Part shown: in pieces, positions 45,142-53,050 of the stretch
Position numbering within the stretch: the first letter of the stretch is position 1
Layout of the letters: each line of letters starts with the position of its first letter
Source of the DNA: A07HB70 sp964512675
GTDB lineage: Archaea; Halobacteriota; Halobacteria; Halobacteriales; Haloferacaceae
Direction of reading: 5' to 3'
Assembly (NCBI GenBank): GCA_964512675.1
Contig: CAZEJR010000009.1
Coordinates: 24,665 to 88,664 of the forward strand
Length of the DNA: 64,000 bases
Notes under the pieces: model-generated
Told to the model about the DNA's origin: nothing
Databases searched by the model: none
Seen by the model: only the letters and a program-made list of their open reading frames with translations
Position numbers and translations under genes: made by a program

Positions 45142-45744
45142 ATGGTAGGCGCGCTCGTCGCGGCGCTCGTCGCGGCGCTCGTCGACCGCCTCTTCGACCT
45201 CGTGCTGGCCGTCGACACGGCAGTCGTCGACGTGGTGCTCGCGGTCAGACACCCGCTGCTGACGAAGGTGATGACGTCGGTGACGGGACTCGGGTCGGCG
45301 GCGGCGGCGCTCGTCGTCCTCGCGCTGTGCCACCTGGCCGGCTGGCGCCGCGAGACCGCGGTCGCCGGCGTCGCGCTCCTCGCCGCCGGGATCGCCGTCG
45401 TGTCCCTGATGGCCGCGGTCCAGCGTCCGTTTCCGCCGGGACCAGTCTGCGTGACGGACGGGCCGGGGCTGGCGCCTCACTCGTTCCCGTCGGGACACGC
45501 GGCGGTCGCGGCGACGTACGCCACGGTCGCACGGCGGTCGTCGAACCTGCCGTTCTGGCCGGTCGGGGGGCTCGCCGTCGTCGTCGCCGTCTCGCGGATC
45601 TACCTCGGGACCCACTACCTGAGCGACACGGCATTCGGCGTCGGTCTCGGCGTCGTGTCGGTGCTGGTCGCCCGGCGGCTCCTCCGTCGCACCGCGGTCG
45701 GGGCGTACGCGGCGGAGCTGGACGGGCGCCTGCCGGGCGACTGA
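45142..45744 (+). CDS. PAP2 superfamily phosphatase (membrane)
   Basis: 200 residues, five to six membrane helices. The PAP2 signature is intact: AAVQRPFPPGP (K/R-P part, Arg near 94), HSFPSGHAAVAATYA (PSGH near 115) and VAVSRIYLGTHYLSD (SRx5HxxxD near 150). Such enzymes dephosphorylate lipid phosphates such as polyprenyl or phosphatidyl phosphates. The first 12 codons include a threefold repeat GCGCTCGTCGCG. Lone gene, followed after 118 bp by a membrane hydrolase. Confidence 0.88.
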   Translation: MVGALVAALVAALVDRLFDLVLAVDTAVVDVVLAVRHPLLTKVMTSVTGLGSAAAALVVLALCHLAGWRRETAVAGVALLAAGIAVVSLMAAVQRPFPPGPVCVTDGPGLAPHSFPSGHAAVAATYATVARRSSNLPFWPVGGLAVVVAVSRIYLGTHYLSDTAFGVGLGVVSVLVARRLLRRTAVGAYAAELDGRLPGD

Positions 45745-45780
45745 TGCAGCCGGGCCTGGGCCCGGGCCCGGGTCGGCTGC
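45745..45780 (+). repeat. GC-rich inverted repeat after the PAP2 gene
   Basis: GCAGCC and GGCTGC arms flank a GGGCC/GGGCCC core, 36 bp, just after the stop. It could form a hairpin in mRNA. There is no T-run, so it is not a typical archaeal terminator. Confidence 0.4.
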
Positions 45781-45862
45781 ACGACCACGTGGCTGCCCCG
45801 GTGGCCGTGTCGAGGGGCCCGTGGAGGGAAACGGCGATACGCACGGACGCTGTAGAGCGGCT

Positions 45863-46342
45863 GTGCTGTTCGCGACCCACCTCGTCGCCGCCGCGGTCCT
45901 CGCCGAGCGGTCGCGTCTCGTGCCGTGGCCGCTCGTCGCCGGAGCGGCGCTCCCGGACCTCGTCGACAAGCCACTCGCCTCGCTCGGGGTCGTCGACCTG
46001 TTTCACACCGTCGGCCACAGCGCGCTCCTCGTCGTCGTCCTCGTCCCCGTCGCGGCGGTGAGCCGTCGGGGGCTCGCGTTCGCAGTCGGGTGGGCGTTGC
46101 ACCTCGCGCTCGACGCGCTCCACGTCGTCGTCAACGGACGACCGACGGACGCGCTCTTTCTCGGCTGGCCGCTGGTCGTCCCGCCCGACCCGCTGGCGAT
46201 ACCGCCGGGGGAGTTCGTGCTGTTCTACCTCTGGTCGCCCGCCTTCTTCCTCGAAGGGCTCGTCTGGGCGGCGTTCGTCGCCGTCCTCCTCGACGCCGGG
46301 GGACTCCCGGCGTGGCTGCGGCCCGGCGGGAGCGAGAGCTGA
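45863..46342 (+). CDS. Membrane-bound metal-dependent hydrolase (YdjM/DUF457-like)
   Basis: 159 residues from GTG 45863 (the ATG at 45821 would add 14 residues). Several helices with conserved acidic/His residues of the family: LFATHLVAAAVLAER (His near 5), AGAALPDLVDKP (D near 30), DLFHTVGHSALLVV (H pair near 46-50), HLALDALHVVVNG (H..D..H near 80). It is most like the YdjM/DUF457 group of membrane proteins of unclear role. It follows the PAP2 gene in the same direction, so lipid or cell-wall metabolism is a guess only. Confidence 0.7.
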   Translation: MLFATHLVAAAVLAERSRLVPWPLVAGAALPDLVDKPLASLGVVDLFHTVGHSALLVVVLVPVAAVSRRGLAFAVGWALHLALDALHVVVNGRPTDALFLGWPLVVPPDPLAIPPGEFVLFYLWSPAFFLEGLVWAAFVAVLLDAGGLPAWLRPGGSES

Positions 46343-46541
46343 CCGGTCCGCGGCGTGGCCGCGTCGGTGTCGGCAGACGACGTCGGCGGGACCGTCCGGC
46401 GCGCCGGGTCGCGAAGGGCGAGGCGGGCGTCCCCGGAGTCGACCGTCGCGACGCCACTGCCGCCGTCAGCTCCGTCGCGGTCCGGCCCGCACAGGGACGG
46501 TGGATTGAATCGCACGCGTGCGGCGCCGCGAGGCACCGACA

Positions 46542-46549
46542 GTTATGCG
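46542..46549 (+). promoter_or_regulatory. TATA-like box of the GCS2-type gene
   Basis: GTTATGCG lies 24-31 nt before ATG 46573. The 230-bp spacer 46343-46572 shows no gene and only this AT-rich block. Confidence 0.5.
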
Positions 46550-46572
46550 TCCGCGGCGAACGGATCCGAGAT

Positions 46573-48042
46573 ATGGGCTGGGCCGAGACGGTCGCCCGGA
46601 GCCGAGCGCCGGACGTCCACGAGGAGTTTCGCCGACGCGTGTCGGCGCAGGCGGGGTCGGTCCGTGAGGCGATTGCCGCGGGCGCGTTCGACGGGGACTA
46701 CCGCGTCGGCCTCGAGCTCGAGGGGTACGCCGTCGACGACGACGGCCGGCTCGCGACGGTGCCGGACGCCGTCTTCGGCGACTACTGTGAGCCGGAGCTC
46801 GGGCGACACAACGCCGAGACACACACGCCGGCGACGTCGTTCGACACAGAGGGCGTCGCGGGACAGGCCGACCACCTCGCCGAGCGGCTGACGACGGTTC
46901 GTGACGCGCTCGCGGCCCGTGGGCGACGCTTCGTCACGGACGGGATGTGGACCGTCGGGCCGCCGGAGGGCGCGCTGACCTACCTGACGGCGACCCACGA
47001 GGCGGAGGGCCGTCGGGTGCCGACGAACATGACGCCCGCGGCGCGGTACTACGCGCTCGACGCCGACGTCACCGCCGCGGGCGGCGTCGAGCTGTCGGTG
47101 CCGGGCTGTCGTCGGGTCTTTCCCTCGATCCTCGTCGAGTCGCTCACGGCCTCGACGCAGGTCCACCTCCAGACGCCGCCGGCGGCGTTCGCGCCGCATT
47201 TCAACGCCGCGCTCCGGACAGCCGGACCGGTGCTGGCGCTCGGGGCGAACTCGCCGTTTCTCCCGCCGAGTCTCTACACCGACCCCGCGCCGGAGACGGT
47301 GCTCTCTGCGGGCGTCGAGCTCCGCGTGCCGGCGTTCGAGTCACTGAACGTCCGCGACCCGGGCAAGGTTCGGTTCCCCGACGACGTCGCCGACGCCGGC
47401 GCGGCGGTCGACCGGGTCGCCGAGGACCGGCGGTGTGCGCCGTGCCTCCGCGAGTGGACCGTCGAGGGGCCGCGTGACGGCTTTCGCGACGAGCACTGGG
47501 AGCTGCTCCACAAGGCCAGTACCTGCTGGCGGTGGGTCCGGCCCGTCCTCGGACCGACCGGGCCTCGGATCGAGTACCGCGTGCTGGCCGCGCAGCCGTC
47601 GGTGCCGGACGTGGCCGCGATCCAGGCGCTCGTCGTCGGCCTCGTCCACGGGGTGGTCGCGACCGACCACCCGCTCGCGGACCTGCCGTCGACGGCGGCG
47701 CGAGACACGTTCTACGCCGCGGCGCGGGACGGCCTGGACGCCGACCTCGCGTGGGTGACCCGCGACGGCGAGCGGGTCGACGACCCCGAGCGGGTGTACC
47801 CGGACCTGTTCGCCGTCGCCCGCGCCGGCCTGCGCGACCGCGGGGTCGACGACGAGACGGTCGACGACCTGCTCGCGCCCGTCGAGCGCCGGTGGACCGA
47901 GCGGACGACACCGGCGACGTGGAAGCAGACGCGGGTCCGCGAACGGCTCGACGACGGGGCAGATCTCGCCGCCGCGATAGTGACGACCCAGCGGGAGTAC
48001 GTCGACCGGACGACGACCGACACGCCGTTCGTGGACTGGTAA
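46573..48042 (+). CDS. Glutamate-cysteine ligase family 2 (GCS2-type) enzyme
   Basis: 489 residues, single-copy style with its own promoter. ATP-dependent gamma-glutamyl ligase features: YRVGLELEGYAV near 43 (metal/substrate Glu pair), PELGRHNAETHTPATSF near 80, NMTPAARYYALDADVTA near 150, and QVHLQTPPAAFAPHFNAALR near 195 (conserved core). The family includes GshA-type gamma-glutamylcysteine synthetase; haloarchaea use gamma-glutamylcysteine as their main thiol. It is longer than the GshA I recall (about 360), so it may be a paralog with another amine substrate. Confidence 0.75.
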   Translation: MGWAETVARSRAPDVHEEFRRRVSAQAGSVREAIAAGAFDGDYRVGLELEGYAVDDDGRLATVPDAVFGDYCEPELGRHNAETHTPATSFDTEGVAGQADHLAERLTTVRDALAARGRRFVTDGMWTVGPPEGALTYLTATHEAEGRRVPTNMTPAARYYALDADVTAAGGVELSVPGCRRVFPSILVESLTASTQVHLQTPPAAFAPHFNAALRTAGPVLALGANSPFLPPSLYTDPAPETVLSAGVELRVPAFESLNVRDPGKVRFPDDVADAGAAVDRVAEDRRCAPCLREWTVEGPRDGFRDEHWELLHKASTCWRWVRPVLGPTGPRIEYRVLAAQPSVPDVAAIQALVVGLVHGVVATDHPLADLPSTAARDTFYAAARDGLDADLAWVTRDGERVDDPERVYPDLFAVARAGLRDRGVDDETVDDLLAPVERRWTERTTPATWKQTRVRERLDDGADLAAAIVTTQREYVDRTTTDTPFVDW

Positions 48043-48115
48043 GACACGACCGACAGCCCCCCAGCAGAGACACCGGGAGCGAGGCGGCCCGAACCGGGTC
48101 GGAGGACCGATACAC

Positions 48116-48502
48116 GTGACACTCAGGACACAGGGTCGGATCGCTGTGCTGGTCGGCGGCGGCGGCGCCGTCGGGGCGACGACGCGGTACGCGGTCGAAC
48201 TCGGCGTGCCGAACACCCTCGGAGCGACGTTCGCGGCAAACGTCGTCGGCTGTGCGCTGCTCGGGGCGCTCGTCGCCGCCGACCGGACGCCGGGCGCCGT
48301 CACGGAGCGAGCGCGACTCCTCGTCGGCACCGGCTTCTGTTCGTCGTTTACGACCTACAGCACGTTCGTCCTCGACCTCGTCCGGGCACAGCCGGCCGTC
48401 GCCGTCGGCTACCTTCTCGCGAGCTACGGCGTCGGATTTCTCGCCGTCGTCCTCGCGGGCGCCGCCGTCGACCGAAGCGGGTGGCCGGAGGGCCGGTCGT
48501 GA
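48116..48502 (+). CDS. crcB: Fluoride ion channel CrcB/Fluc (first)
   Basis: 128 residues from GTG 48116, four helices. Family residues are GGGGAVGATTRYAVEL at the N-terminus, FAANVVGCALLGALVA with the Asn pore position, and GFCSSFTTYSTFVLD, the Phe-box/TTxST motif. Fluc proteins work as dual-topology or heterodimeric pairs. Its stop overlaps the start of a second crcB by 4 bp (GTGA), so both halves are made together. Confidence 0.9.
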   Translation: MTLRTQGRIAVLVGGGGAVGATTRYAVELGVPNTLGATFAANVVGCALLGALVAADRTPGAVTERARLLVGTGFCSSFTTYSTFVLDLVRAQPAVAVGYLLASYGVGFLAVVLAGAAVDRSGWPEGRS

Positions 48503-48843
48503 TCTGGGACGTCGCGGCGGTGGCCGCCGGCGGGGCACTCGGGGCGACGGGCCGGTACGGCGTCGGGCGCCTCCTCGCCGACTACCCGGGGCCGTACGCC
48601 ACGCTCGCGGTCAACGTCCTCGGGAGCTTCGCGCTCGGCCTCGTCGTCTTCGGCGGCGCGGAGTCGACTGCGGCGCTCCTCCTCGGGGTCGGGTTCTGTG
48701 GCGCGTTCACGACGTTCTCGTCGTTCGGCGTCCAGACCGTCTCGCTGTGGCGGTCGGGCGACCGGGTCGAGAGCGCCCTGAACGCTGCCGGGACACTCGT
48801 GCTCGCGGGCGGGGCGATGCTGCTGGCGAGCGCGGTCGTGTGA
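48499..48843 (+). CDS. crcB: Fluoride ion channel CrcB/Fluc (second)
   Basis: 114 residues from GTG 48499 (upstream GTG at 48481 would lie inside the first gene). Features: AAGGALGATGRYGVGRLLAD, TLAVNVLGSFALGLVVFGG and GFCGAFTTFSSFGVQTVSL. Shorter than the partner. Tandem coupled genes argue for a heterodimer with opposite membrane orientation. Confidence 0.9.
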   Translation: MIWDVAAVAAGGALGATGRYGVGRLLADYPGPYATLAVNVLGSFALGLVVFGGAESTAALLLGVGFCGAFTTFSSFGVQTVSLWRSGDRVESALNAAGTLVLAGGAMLLASAVV

Positions 48844-48865
48844 GTAGCGGTGGGTCGACCGCCAG

Positions 48866-50119
48866 TCAGTCCGGGCGCGCGGCGGTGCCGCGGTCGGCGG
48901 TGGTGTCGTCGACGGCCTCGGGACTGACGTCGAACTCGAACACCTCTTCCGGGACCGAGACGGTGACACAGCTGTTCGGGAGGTCGACGATACCGGCGAT
49001 ACGGCTCTCGACCGGGACGGTGCTCAGGATGATGTACGCCTGTTCGCGCGTGTAGCCGAAGTTGGTCAGGTAGTCGATCGCGTCCAGACAGGCGCGGCGC
49101 ATCCCGACGGTGGAGTTCTTGTAGTGCTGGGTGCCGTCCTCGTCGACTGAGTAGCCCTCGAACACCGTGTACGACGAGAAGTCGGGGTCTTGGTAGCCCG
49201 GCTTGAACATCGGGTAGTCGACGCCCATCTTCTCGACGCCGTTCTTGATCAGGTCGACCTTCAGGTCGACGTAGCCCGCCATCTCGATCGCGCCACAGAA
49301 GGTGATCTCCCCGTCACCCTGCGAGAAGTGGAGGTCGCCGGTGATCAGGTTCGCGCCCTCGACGAACACCGGGATGTAGACGCGCGAGCCGCGGCCGAGG
49401 TTTTTGATGTCACAGTTGCCGGCGTTCTCGCGCGGCGGGATCGTCCGGGCGGCCTCCTCGGCAGCCGCCTCGACGTCGTCCTCGTCCATCCCGCCGAGCA
49501 GGACGTTTTCCGGCTCCGGCGGGAGCGCGAGCGGCGGCTCGTCGTCGCCGGTCTCGTGGTTGACCGCCTCGGCCTGGTCGGTGTCGCCGTCAATTAGCGC
49601 CCGCTCGCGCTCGTTCCACTCCGCGAGGAGTTCGTGCGAGGGCGCAGTGCCGACGATACCGGGGTGGGCACAGCCGGGGAAACGGACGCCCGGGACGTGC
49701 CGGGAGTGGGTCATGACCCCGTCGAGCTCCCAGATGGCCTTCCGCGCGTTCGGGAAGTGGTCGGTGAGGAACCCGCCGCCGTTCTCCAGGTCGAAGATCC
49801 CCGTAAAGCCCCACTCGTGGTCCGGGAACGGCCCGAGGTCGAGGATGTCCACCACCAGGATGTCGCCCGGTTCGGCGCCCTCGACGCCGATGGGGCCGCT
49901 CAGGTGGTGGTTCGGCGAGAGCACCATGTCGCGGATGTCGTTCGCGTTGTCGCTGTTCTCGACCTGGTCGCCGGTCCAGTCGAGACACTCGACGCGGAAC
50001 TTCTCCCCCGGCTCGACCGTCTCGACCGGCGGCGTGTCCGGGTGCCACCGGTTCACGATCGGGTCTGGCTGCTCGTCTGGGGGCGCCTCTGTGTCGACCT
50101 CGAACACCGTCTCCGGCAT
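48866..50119 (-). CDS. fmdA: Formamidase/acetamidase (FmdA/AmdA family)
   Basis: Releases ammonia from short amides. 417 residues, typical length. Conserved segments: WHPDTPPVETVEPGEKFRVE, LDWTGDQVENSDNANDIRD, HHLSGPIGVEGAEPGDILVV, PGIVGTAPSHELLAEWN (nucleophile-proximal), GNCDIKNLGRGSRVYIPVFV and HFSQGDGEITFCGAIEMAG. All family core residues I can see are present, so it should be active. ATG 50119 has a strong TATA, GGTATATATCC, about 30 nt upstream. A divergent HTH gene and a UrtE-like transporter remnant 2.7 kb away suggest an amide-utilisation locus. Confidence 0.93.
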   Translation of the reverse strand: MPETVFEVDTEAPPDEQPDPIVNRWHPDTPPVETVEPGEKFRVECLDWTGDQVENSDNANDIRDMVLSPNHHLSGPIGVEGAEPGDILVVDILDLGPFPDHEWGFTGIFDLENGGGFLTDHFPNARKAIWELDGVMTHSRHVPGVRFPGCAHPGIVGTAPSHELLAEWNERERALIDGDTDQAEAVNHETGDDEPPLALPPEPENVLLGGMDEDDVEAAAEEAARTIPPRENAGNCDIKNLGRGSRVYIPVFVEGANLITGDLHFSQGDGEITFCGAIEMAGYVDLKVDLIKNGVEKMGVDYPMFKPGYQDPDFSSYTVFEGYSVDEDGTQHYKNSTVGMRRACLDAIDYLTNFGYTREQAYIILSTVPVESRIAGIVDLPNSCVTVSVPEEVFEFDVSPEAVDDTTADRGTAARPD

Positions 50120-50141
50120 ACTATCTCACCGTACGACGGAC

Positions 50142-50151
50142 GGATATATAC
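50142..50151 (-). promoter_or_regulatory. TATA box of fmdA
   Basis: GTATATATCC on the minus strand, 23-32 nt before ATG 50119; the most canonical archaeal TATA in the window. Confidence 0.65.
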
Positions 50152-50187
50152 CATGAGGTGCAGTCGTATTTTGACCGATTCCCGATC

Positions 50188-50194
50188 CTTTATT
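50188..50194 (+). promoter_or_regulatory. TATA-like box of the divergent HTH gene
   Basis: CTTTATT in the AT-rich spacer; about 25 nt before a possible TTG at 50219 and 64 nt before ATG 50258. Confidence 0.45.
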
Positions 50195-50257
50195 CCAGTA
50201 CGCTCGTTGTAGGCCGCATTGAGTTCACGTGACGAGAGAGTACGCCGGGGTCGGCAG

Positions 50258-50842
50258 ATGAACGATCACTCCGCGCTCCCCGGGCTAGAGGGCTCGTTGC
50301 CGGTGTACGAGCGGGTCTGTGAGGCGTCGGGAGCGGTGTCTGCGGCCGAACTGGAGCGGCAGACGGAGCTGTCGGTCGACGACCTCCGGTCGCGCCTCGA
50401 CCTCCTCGTCGCATACGGCCTCCTCGACCGACGGACGCACGGCTACACGGTCAGGTGTCAGCCGGACGAGGGCGCCGAGCGGTGGCGGCAGCGCGCCGCC
50501 GACCGCGCGGAGCAACTCCACGCGGTCGTCGAAGCGCGGGTCGGGACGGAGGCGACGGACGTCGTCTCCGACGCGGCGTGTCTCGGCGACGACGGGAGGC
50601 GGTACGCGGCGGTCGAGGCGGACGCGGAGACGGAGCTCTCGGCGCTCCTCGACCGGATCGAGGCGGCGCCGTCGACACCGGCGGGCGTCGTGGTGACCGC
50701 CGCCGCGGAGGACGCGAACGAGATCCAGCGGCTGGTCGACGACGTCGAGCGGTCGGACCGGATCGCCCTCGAGATGGTCGACGCGGAGGTCGTCGAGACG
50801 GAGCGCGGGTTCGACTACCGGTCGTACCTCGAGGCGCCGTGA
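50258..50842 (+). CDS. Winged-helix regulator divergent to fmdA
   Basis: 194 residues from ATG 50258. N-terminal winged helix at about 20-75: LPVYERVCEASGAVSAAELE, LSVDDLRSRLDLLVAYGLLD and the wing RTHGYTVRC. The C-terminal half (about 90-194) is an alpha/beta domain with VVVTAAAEDANEIQRLVDDV that I do not recognise. Its position makes it a candidate regulator of formamidase. The TGA stop (50840-50842) overlaps the first GTG of the 50-bp repeat, so a ribosome finishing here can restart into the repeat ORFs and the thermosome gene. Confidence 0.75.
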   Translation: MNDHSALPGLEGSLPVYERVCEASGAVSAAELERQTELSVDDLRSRLDLLVAYGLLDRRTHGYTVRCQPDEGAERWRQRAADRAEQLHAVVEARVGTEATDVVSDAACLGDDGRRYAAVEADAETELSALLDRIEAAPSTPAGVVVTAAAEDANEIQRLVDDVERSDRIALEMVDAEVVETERGFDYRSYLEAP

Positions 50843-50894
50843 CCACGATCACTCCACTCGCTCGTCACGCCTCGCCGGAGGACTCGCCGTGACC

Positions 50895-50994
50895 NNNNNN
50901 NNNNNNNNNNNNNNNNNNNNNNNNNNNNNNNNNNNNNNNNNNNNNNNNNNNNNNNNNNNNNNNNNNNNNNNNNNNNNNNNNNNNNNNNNNNNNN
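50895..50994. other. Assembly gap (100 N)
   Basis: A run of exactly 100 N inside the tandem repeat. Round size suggests a placeholder for unknown length where reads could not span the repeat. The true copy number is not known. Confidence 0.97.
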
Positions 50995-51081
50995 TGACCA
51001 CGATCACTCCACTCGCTCGTCACGCCTCGCCGGAGGACTCGCCGTGACCACGATCACTCCACTCGCTCGTCACGCCTCGCC

Positions 51082-51086
51082 GGAGG
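51082..51086 (+). promoter_or_regulatory. Shine-Dalgarno of the thermosome gene
   Basis: GGAGG with a 7-nt spacer to GTG 51094, within the last repeat unit. It fixes the start of the thermosome gene and recurs in every unit. Confidence 0.8.
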
Positions 51087-51093
51087 ACTCGCC

Positions 51094-52761
51094 GTGACCG
51101 ACGACGACCTCCCGAGTTCGACGGCGGCAGTGGACGGCCCCGAGGAGACGCGGGACGCGAACCTCGAGGCCGCGCGGGCGCTGTCGGGCCTCGTCCGGAC
51201 CACGCTCGGCCCGAACGGGATGGACAAGATGCTGGTCGGGGACAGCCGGATCGTCGTCACGAACGGCGGGGCGAGCATTCTCGACCGCGTCGACGTCGAC
51301 CACCCGACCGCGGAGTTCGTCCTCGGCGTCGCCGAGAGTCAGGCGGACAACGCCTTCGACGGGACGACCACCGCCGTCGTCCTCGCGGCGGCGCTCCTCG
51401 AGAACGGCGTGACGCTCACCGAGCGCGGCGTCCACCCGACCGCGGTCGCGGAGGGGTACGAACGGGCGGCGTCGGTCGCGCGCGACCGGCTCGACGAGGT
51501 CGCGTCGCCCGTCGACGAGTCCGACCGCGAGACGCTCGCGTCTGTCGCACACACGGCGATCACCGGCAAGTGGGACGCGGCGGCGCGGACGACGCTCGCC
51601 GATCTTGCCGCCGACGTCGCGGCGGACGCATACCGGGACGGCCGGGTCTGGCGGCGGCAGATCGCTGTCGTCGCCGCGGCGGGCGGCGGGGTCGACGACG
51701 CCGAGCGGTATCCCGGGCTGATCGTCGACACCGAGGCCTCGTCGACGTCGGTCGCCGCCTACGCGCCGCCCGAGCCGCTCGATGCTGCGACCGTGGCGCT
51801 CGTCGACGGCGAGTTCGGCGTCCAGAAGCCGTCAGCCGTCGGGAGCGTGCAGCCGACCACGCCCGCGGAGCTGGCAGAGTTCCACGAACACGAGTCCGAG
51901 ACCTACCGCGCGAAGGCCGGTCGGCTCGCCGACCTCGGCGTCGACGTCGCCTTCTTCCAGCAGTCCGTCGACGACCGGGCGCGGAGCCTACTCGGGACGG
52001 CCGGGATTCTCCCCGTCGAGCGGACGCGACGCGACGAGCTGTTCAAGCTCGCCCGGGCGACCGGCGCGTCGCCGGCGTCGTCGCTCGACGCGCTGGACGA
52101 CGCCGCCCTCGGTGTCACCGATCGGCTCCGACACGAGACCCTGGGCGGGACCGACTACCTGTTTCTCACGGGGAACCCCCGGGCGACGCAGACGACGGTG
52201 GTCCTCCGGGGCGGCACCGACAGGGTGGCAGACGAGACGGCAGAGACGTTCCGGGACTGCCTCAACGCCGCCATCGTCGCGCTCGAGGCGGGCGCGGTCG
52301 TCCCCGGCGGCGGCGCGAGCGAGGTCGCCGCCGCGCGGGCGGTCGAGGGCGACGCCGACGGTCTCGGCGACCGGCGGGGGCTCGCAGCGGAGGCGTTCGC
52401 CGACGCGCTGACCGTCGTGCCCCGGACGCTGGTCGAGACCGCCGGCGCCGACCCGCTCGACGTTCTGCCCGCGCTCCGGCGCCGCCACGCCGAGGGCGAC
52501 GGCGGCGTCGGCTTCGACGCGACGACCGGCGAGGTGACAGACGTCGCCGCGACGGGAGTACTCGACCCGCTGCGCGTCAAGCTCCACGCGGTCGCGAGCG
52601 CCGTCGAGGCGGCGACGGGGCTGCTCCGGGTCGACGGCACCGTCCACGTCGACCGGCCGCTGGGCGGCGGCGAGGCCGACGACCACGACCACGGCCACGA
52701 GACCGGTCCGGGCGGGCTCCAGGCCGACGCCGAGGGGTACCCCTGGGCGGTCGGGCACTGA
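51094..52761 (+). CDS. Divergent thermosome (group II chaperonin) subunit
   Basis: 555 residues from GTG 51094. Chaperonin core: TTLGPNGMDKMLVGDSR near 37, AFDGTTTAVVLAAALLENG near 83 (usual GDGTTT, with the G before D replaced by F), VVLRGGTD, FRDCLNAAIVALEAGAVVPG near 385 with the catalytic Asp kept, and GGGASEVAAARAV. The N-terminus is about 15 residues shorter than usual. The C-terminus ends in a His/Asp/Gly-rich stretch (DDHDHGHETGPGG) and AVGH, not the GGM repeats of main thermosomes. Probably a third-type paralog. The ATPase looks functional. Confidence 0.88.
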   Translation: MTDDDLPSSTAAVDGPEETRDANLEAARALSGLVRTTLGPNGMDKMLVGDSRIVVTNGGASILDRVDVDHPTAEFVLGVAESQADNAFDGTTTAVVLAAALLENGVTLTERGVHPTAVAEGYERAASVARDRLDEVASPVDESDRETLASVAHTAITGKWDAAARTTLADLAADVAADAYRDGRVWRRQIAVVAAAGGGVDDAERYPGLIVDTEASSTSVAAYAPPEPLDAATVALVDGEFGVQKPSAVGSVQPTTPAELAEFHEHESETYRAKAGRLADLGVDVAFFQQSVDDRARSLLGTAGILPVERTRRDELFKLARATGASPASSLDALDDAALGVTDRLRHETLGGTDYLFLTGNPRATQTTVVLRGGTDRVADETAETFRDCLNAAIVALEAGAVVPGGGASEVAAARAVEGDADGLGDRRGLAAEAFADALTVVPRTLVETAGADPLDVLPALRRRHAEGDGGVGFDATTGEVTDVAATGVLDPLRVKLHAVASAVEAATGLLRVDGTVHVDRPLGGGEADDHDHGHETGPGGLQADAEGYPWAVGH

Positions 52762-52774
52762 AGACCGGGCGACC

Positions 52775-53050
52775 TCAGACCGAGATGTGCTTCGCGATCC
52801 GATTCTCCGCGGTCAGCTCCTCTGTCGAGCCTGCCTCGACGACGCGGCCCGACTCCAGCACGTAGCAGTAGTCGGCAGCCGCGAGCGCGAGGTCGAGGTT
52901 CTGCTCGACGAGGAGGATCGCCACGTCGCGCTCCTCGTTGATCGCCTGGAGCTGGGTCTCGATCTCCGCGACGATAGAGGGCTGGATGCCCTCCGACGGC
53001 TCGTCGAGGATGAGGAGATCCGGGTCCGAGTTGAGCGCGCGGCGCGCCAC
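52775..53050 (-). pseudogene. Truncated urea/amide ABC transporter ATPase (UrtE/LivF-like), C-terminal remnant
   Basis: Frame from GTG 53050 gives 91 residues starting VARRALNSDPDLLILDEPSE and running through GIQPSIVAEIETQLQAINEE, ILLVEQNLDLALAAADYCYV to KHISV. EPSEGIQPSIV is diagnostic for UrtE/LivF-type ATPases. Walker A, Q-loop and signature motif are missing because the 5' two thirds are gone, so it cannot be a working ATPase. Upstream sequence joins in another frame. Confidence 0.85.

Larger units (their letters stand above)
50840..51094 (+). repeat. 50-bp tandem repeat forming a chain of overlapping mini-ORFs
   Basis: Unit starts TGACCACGATCACTCCACTC. One copy is at 50840-50889, then the start of another and a 100-N gap, then two full copies (50995-51044, 51045-51094), all identical. 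Each unit reads GTG then VTTITPLARHASPEDSP then TGA, and that TGA overlaps the next GTG (GTGA). The last GTG is the thermosome start. Each unit also carries GGAGG 7 nt before the next GTG. Confidence 0.9.

Noticed and set aside
48043..48115. Fluoride riboswitch before crcB
   Set aside because: The 73-bp leader has no pseudoknot sequence of the crcB motif that I can recognise.
50840..51094. CRISPR array at the 50-bp repeats
   Set aside because: Units are joined head to tail with no spacers, are longer than CRISPR repeats and code in step with the neighbouring genes.
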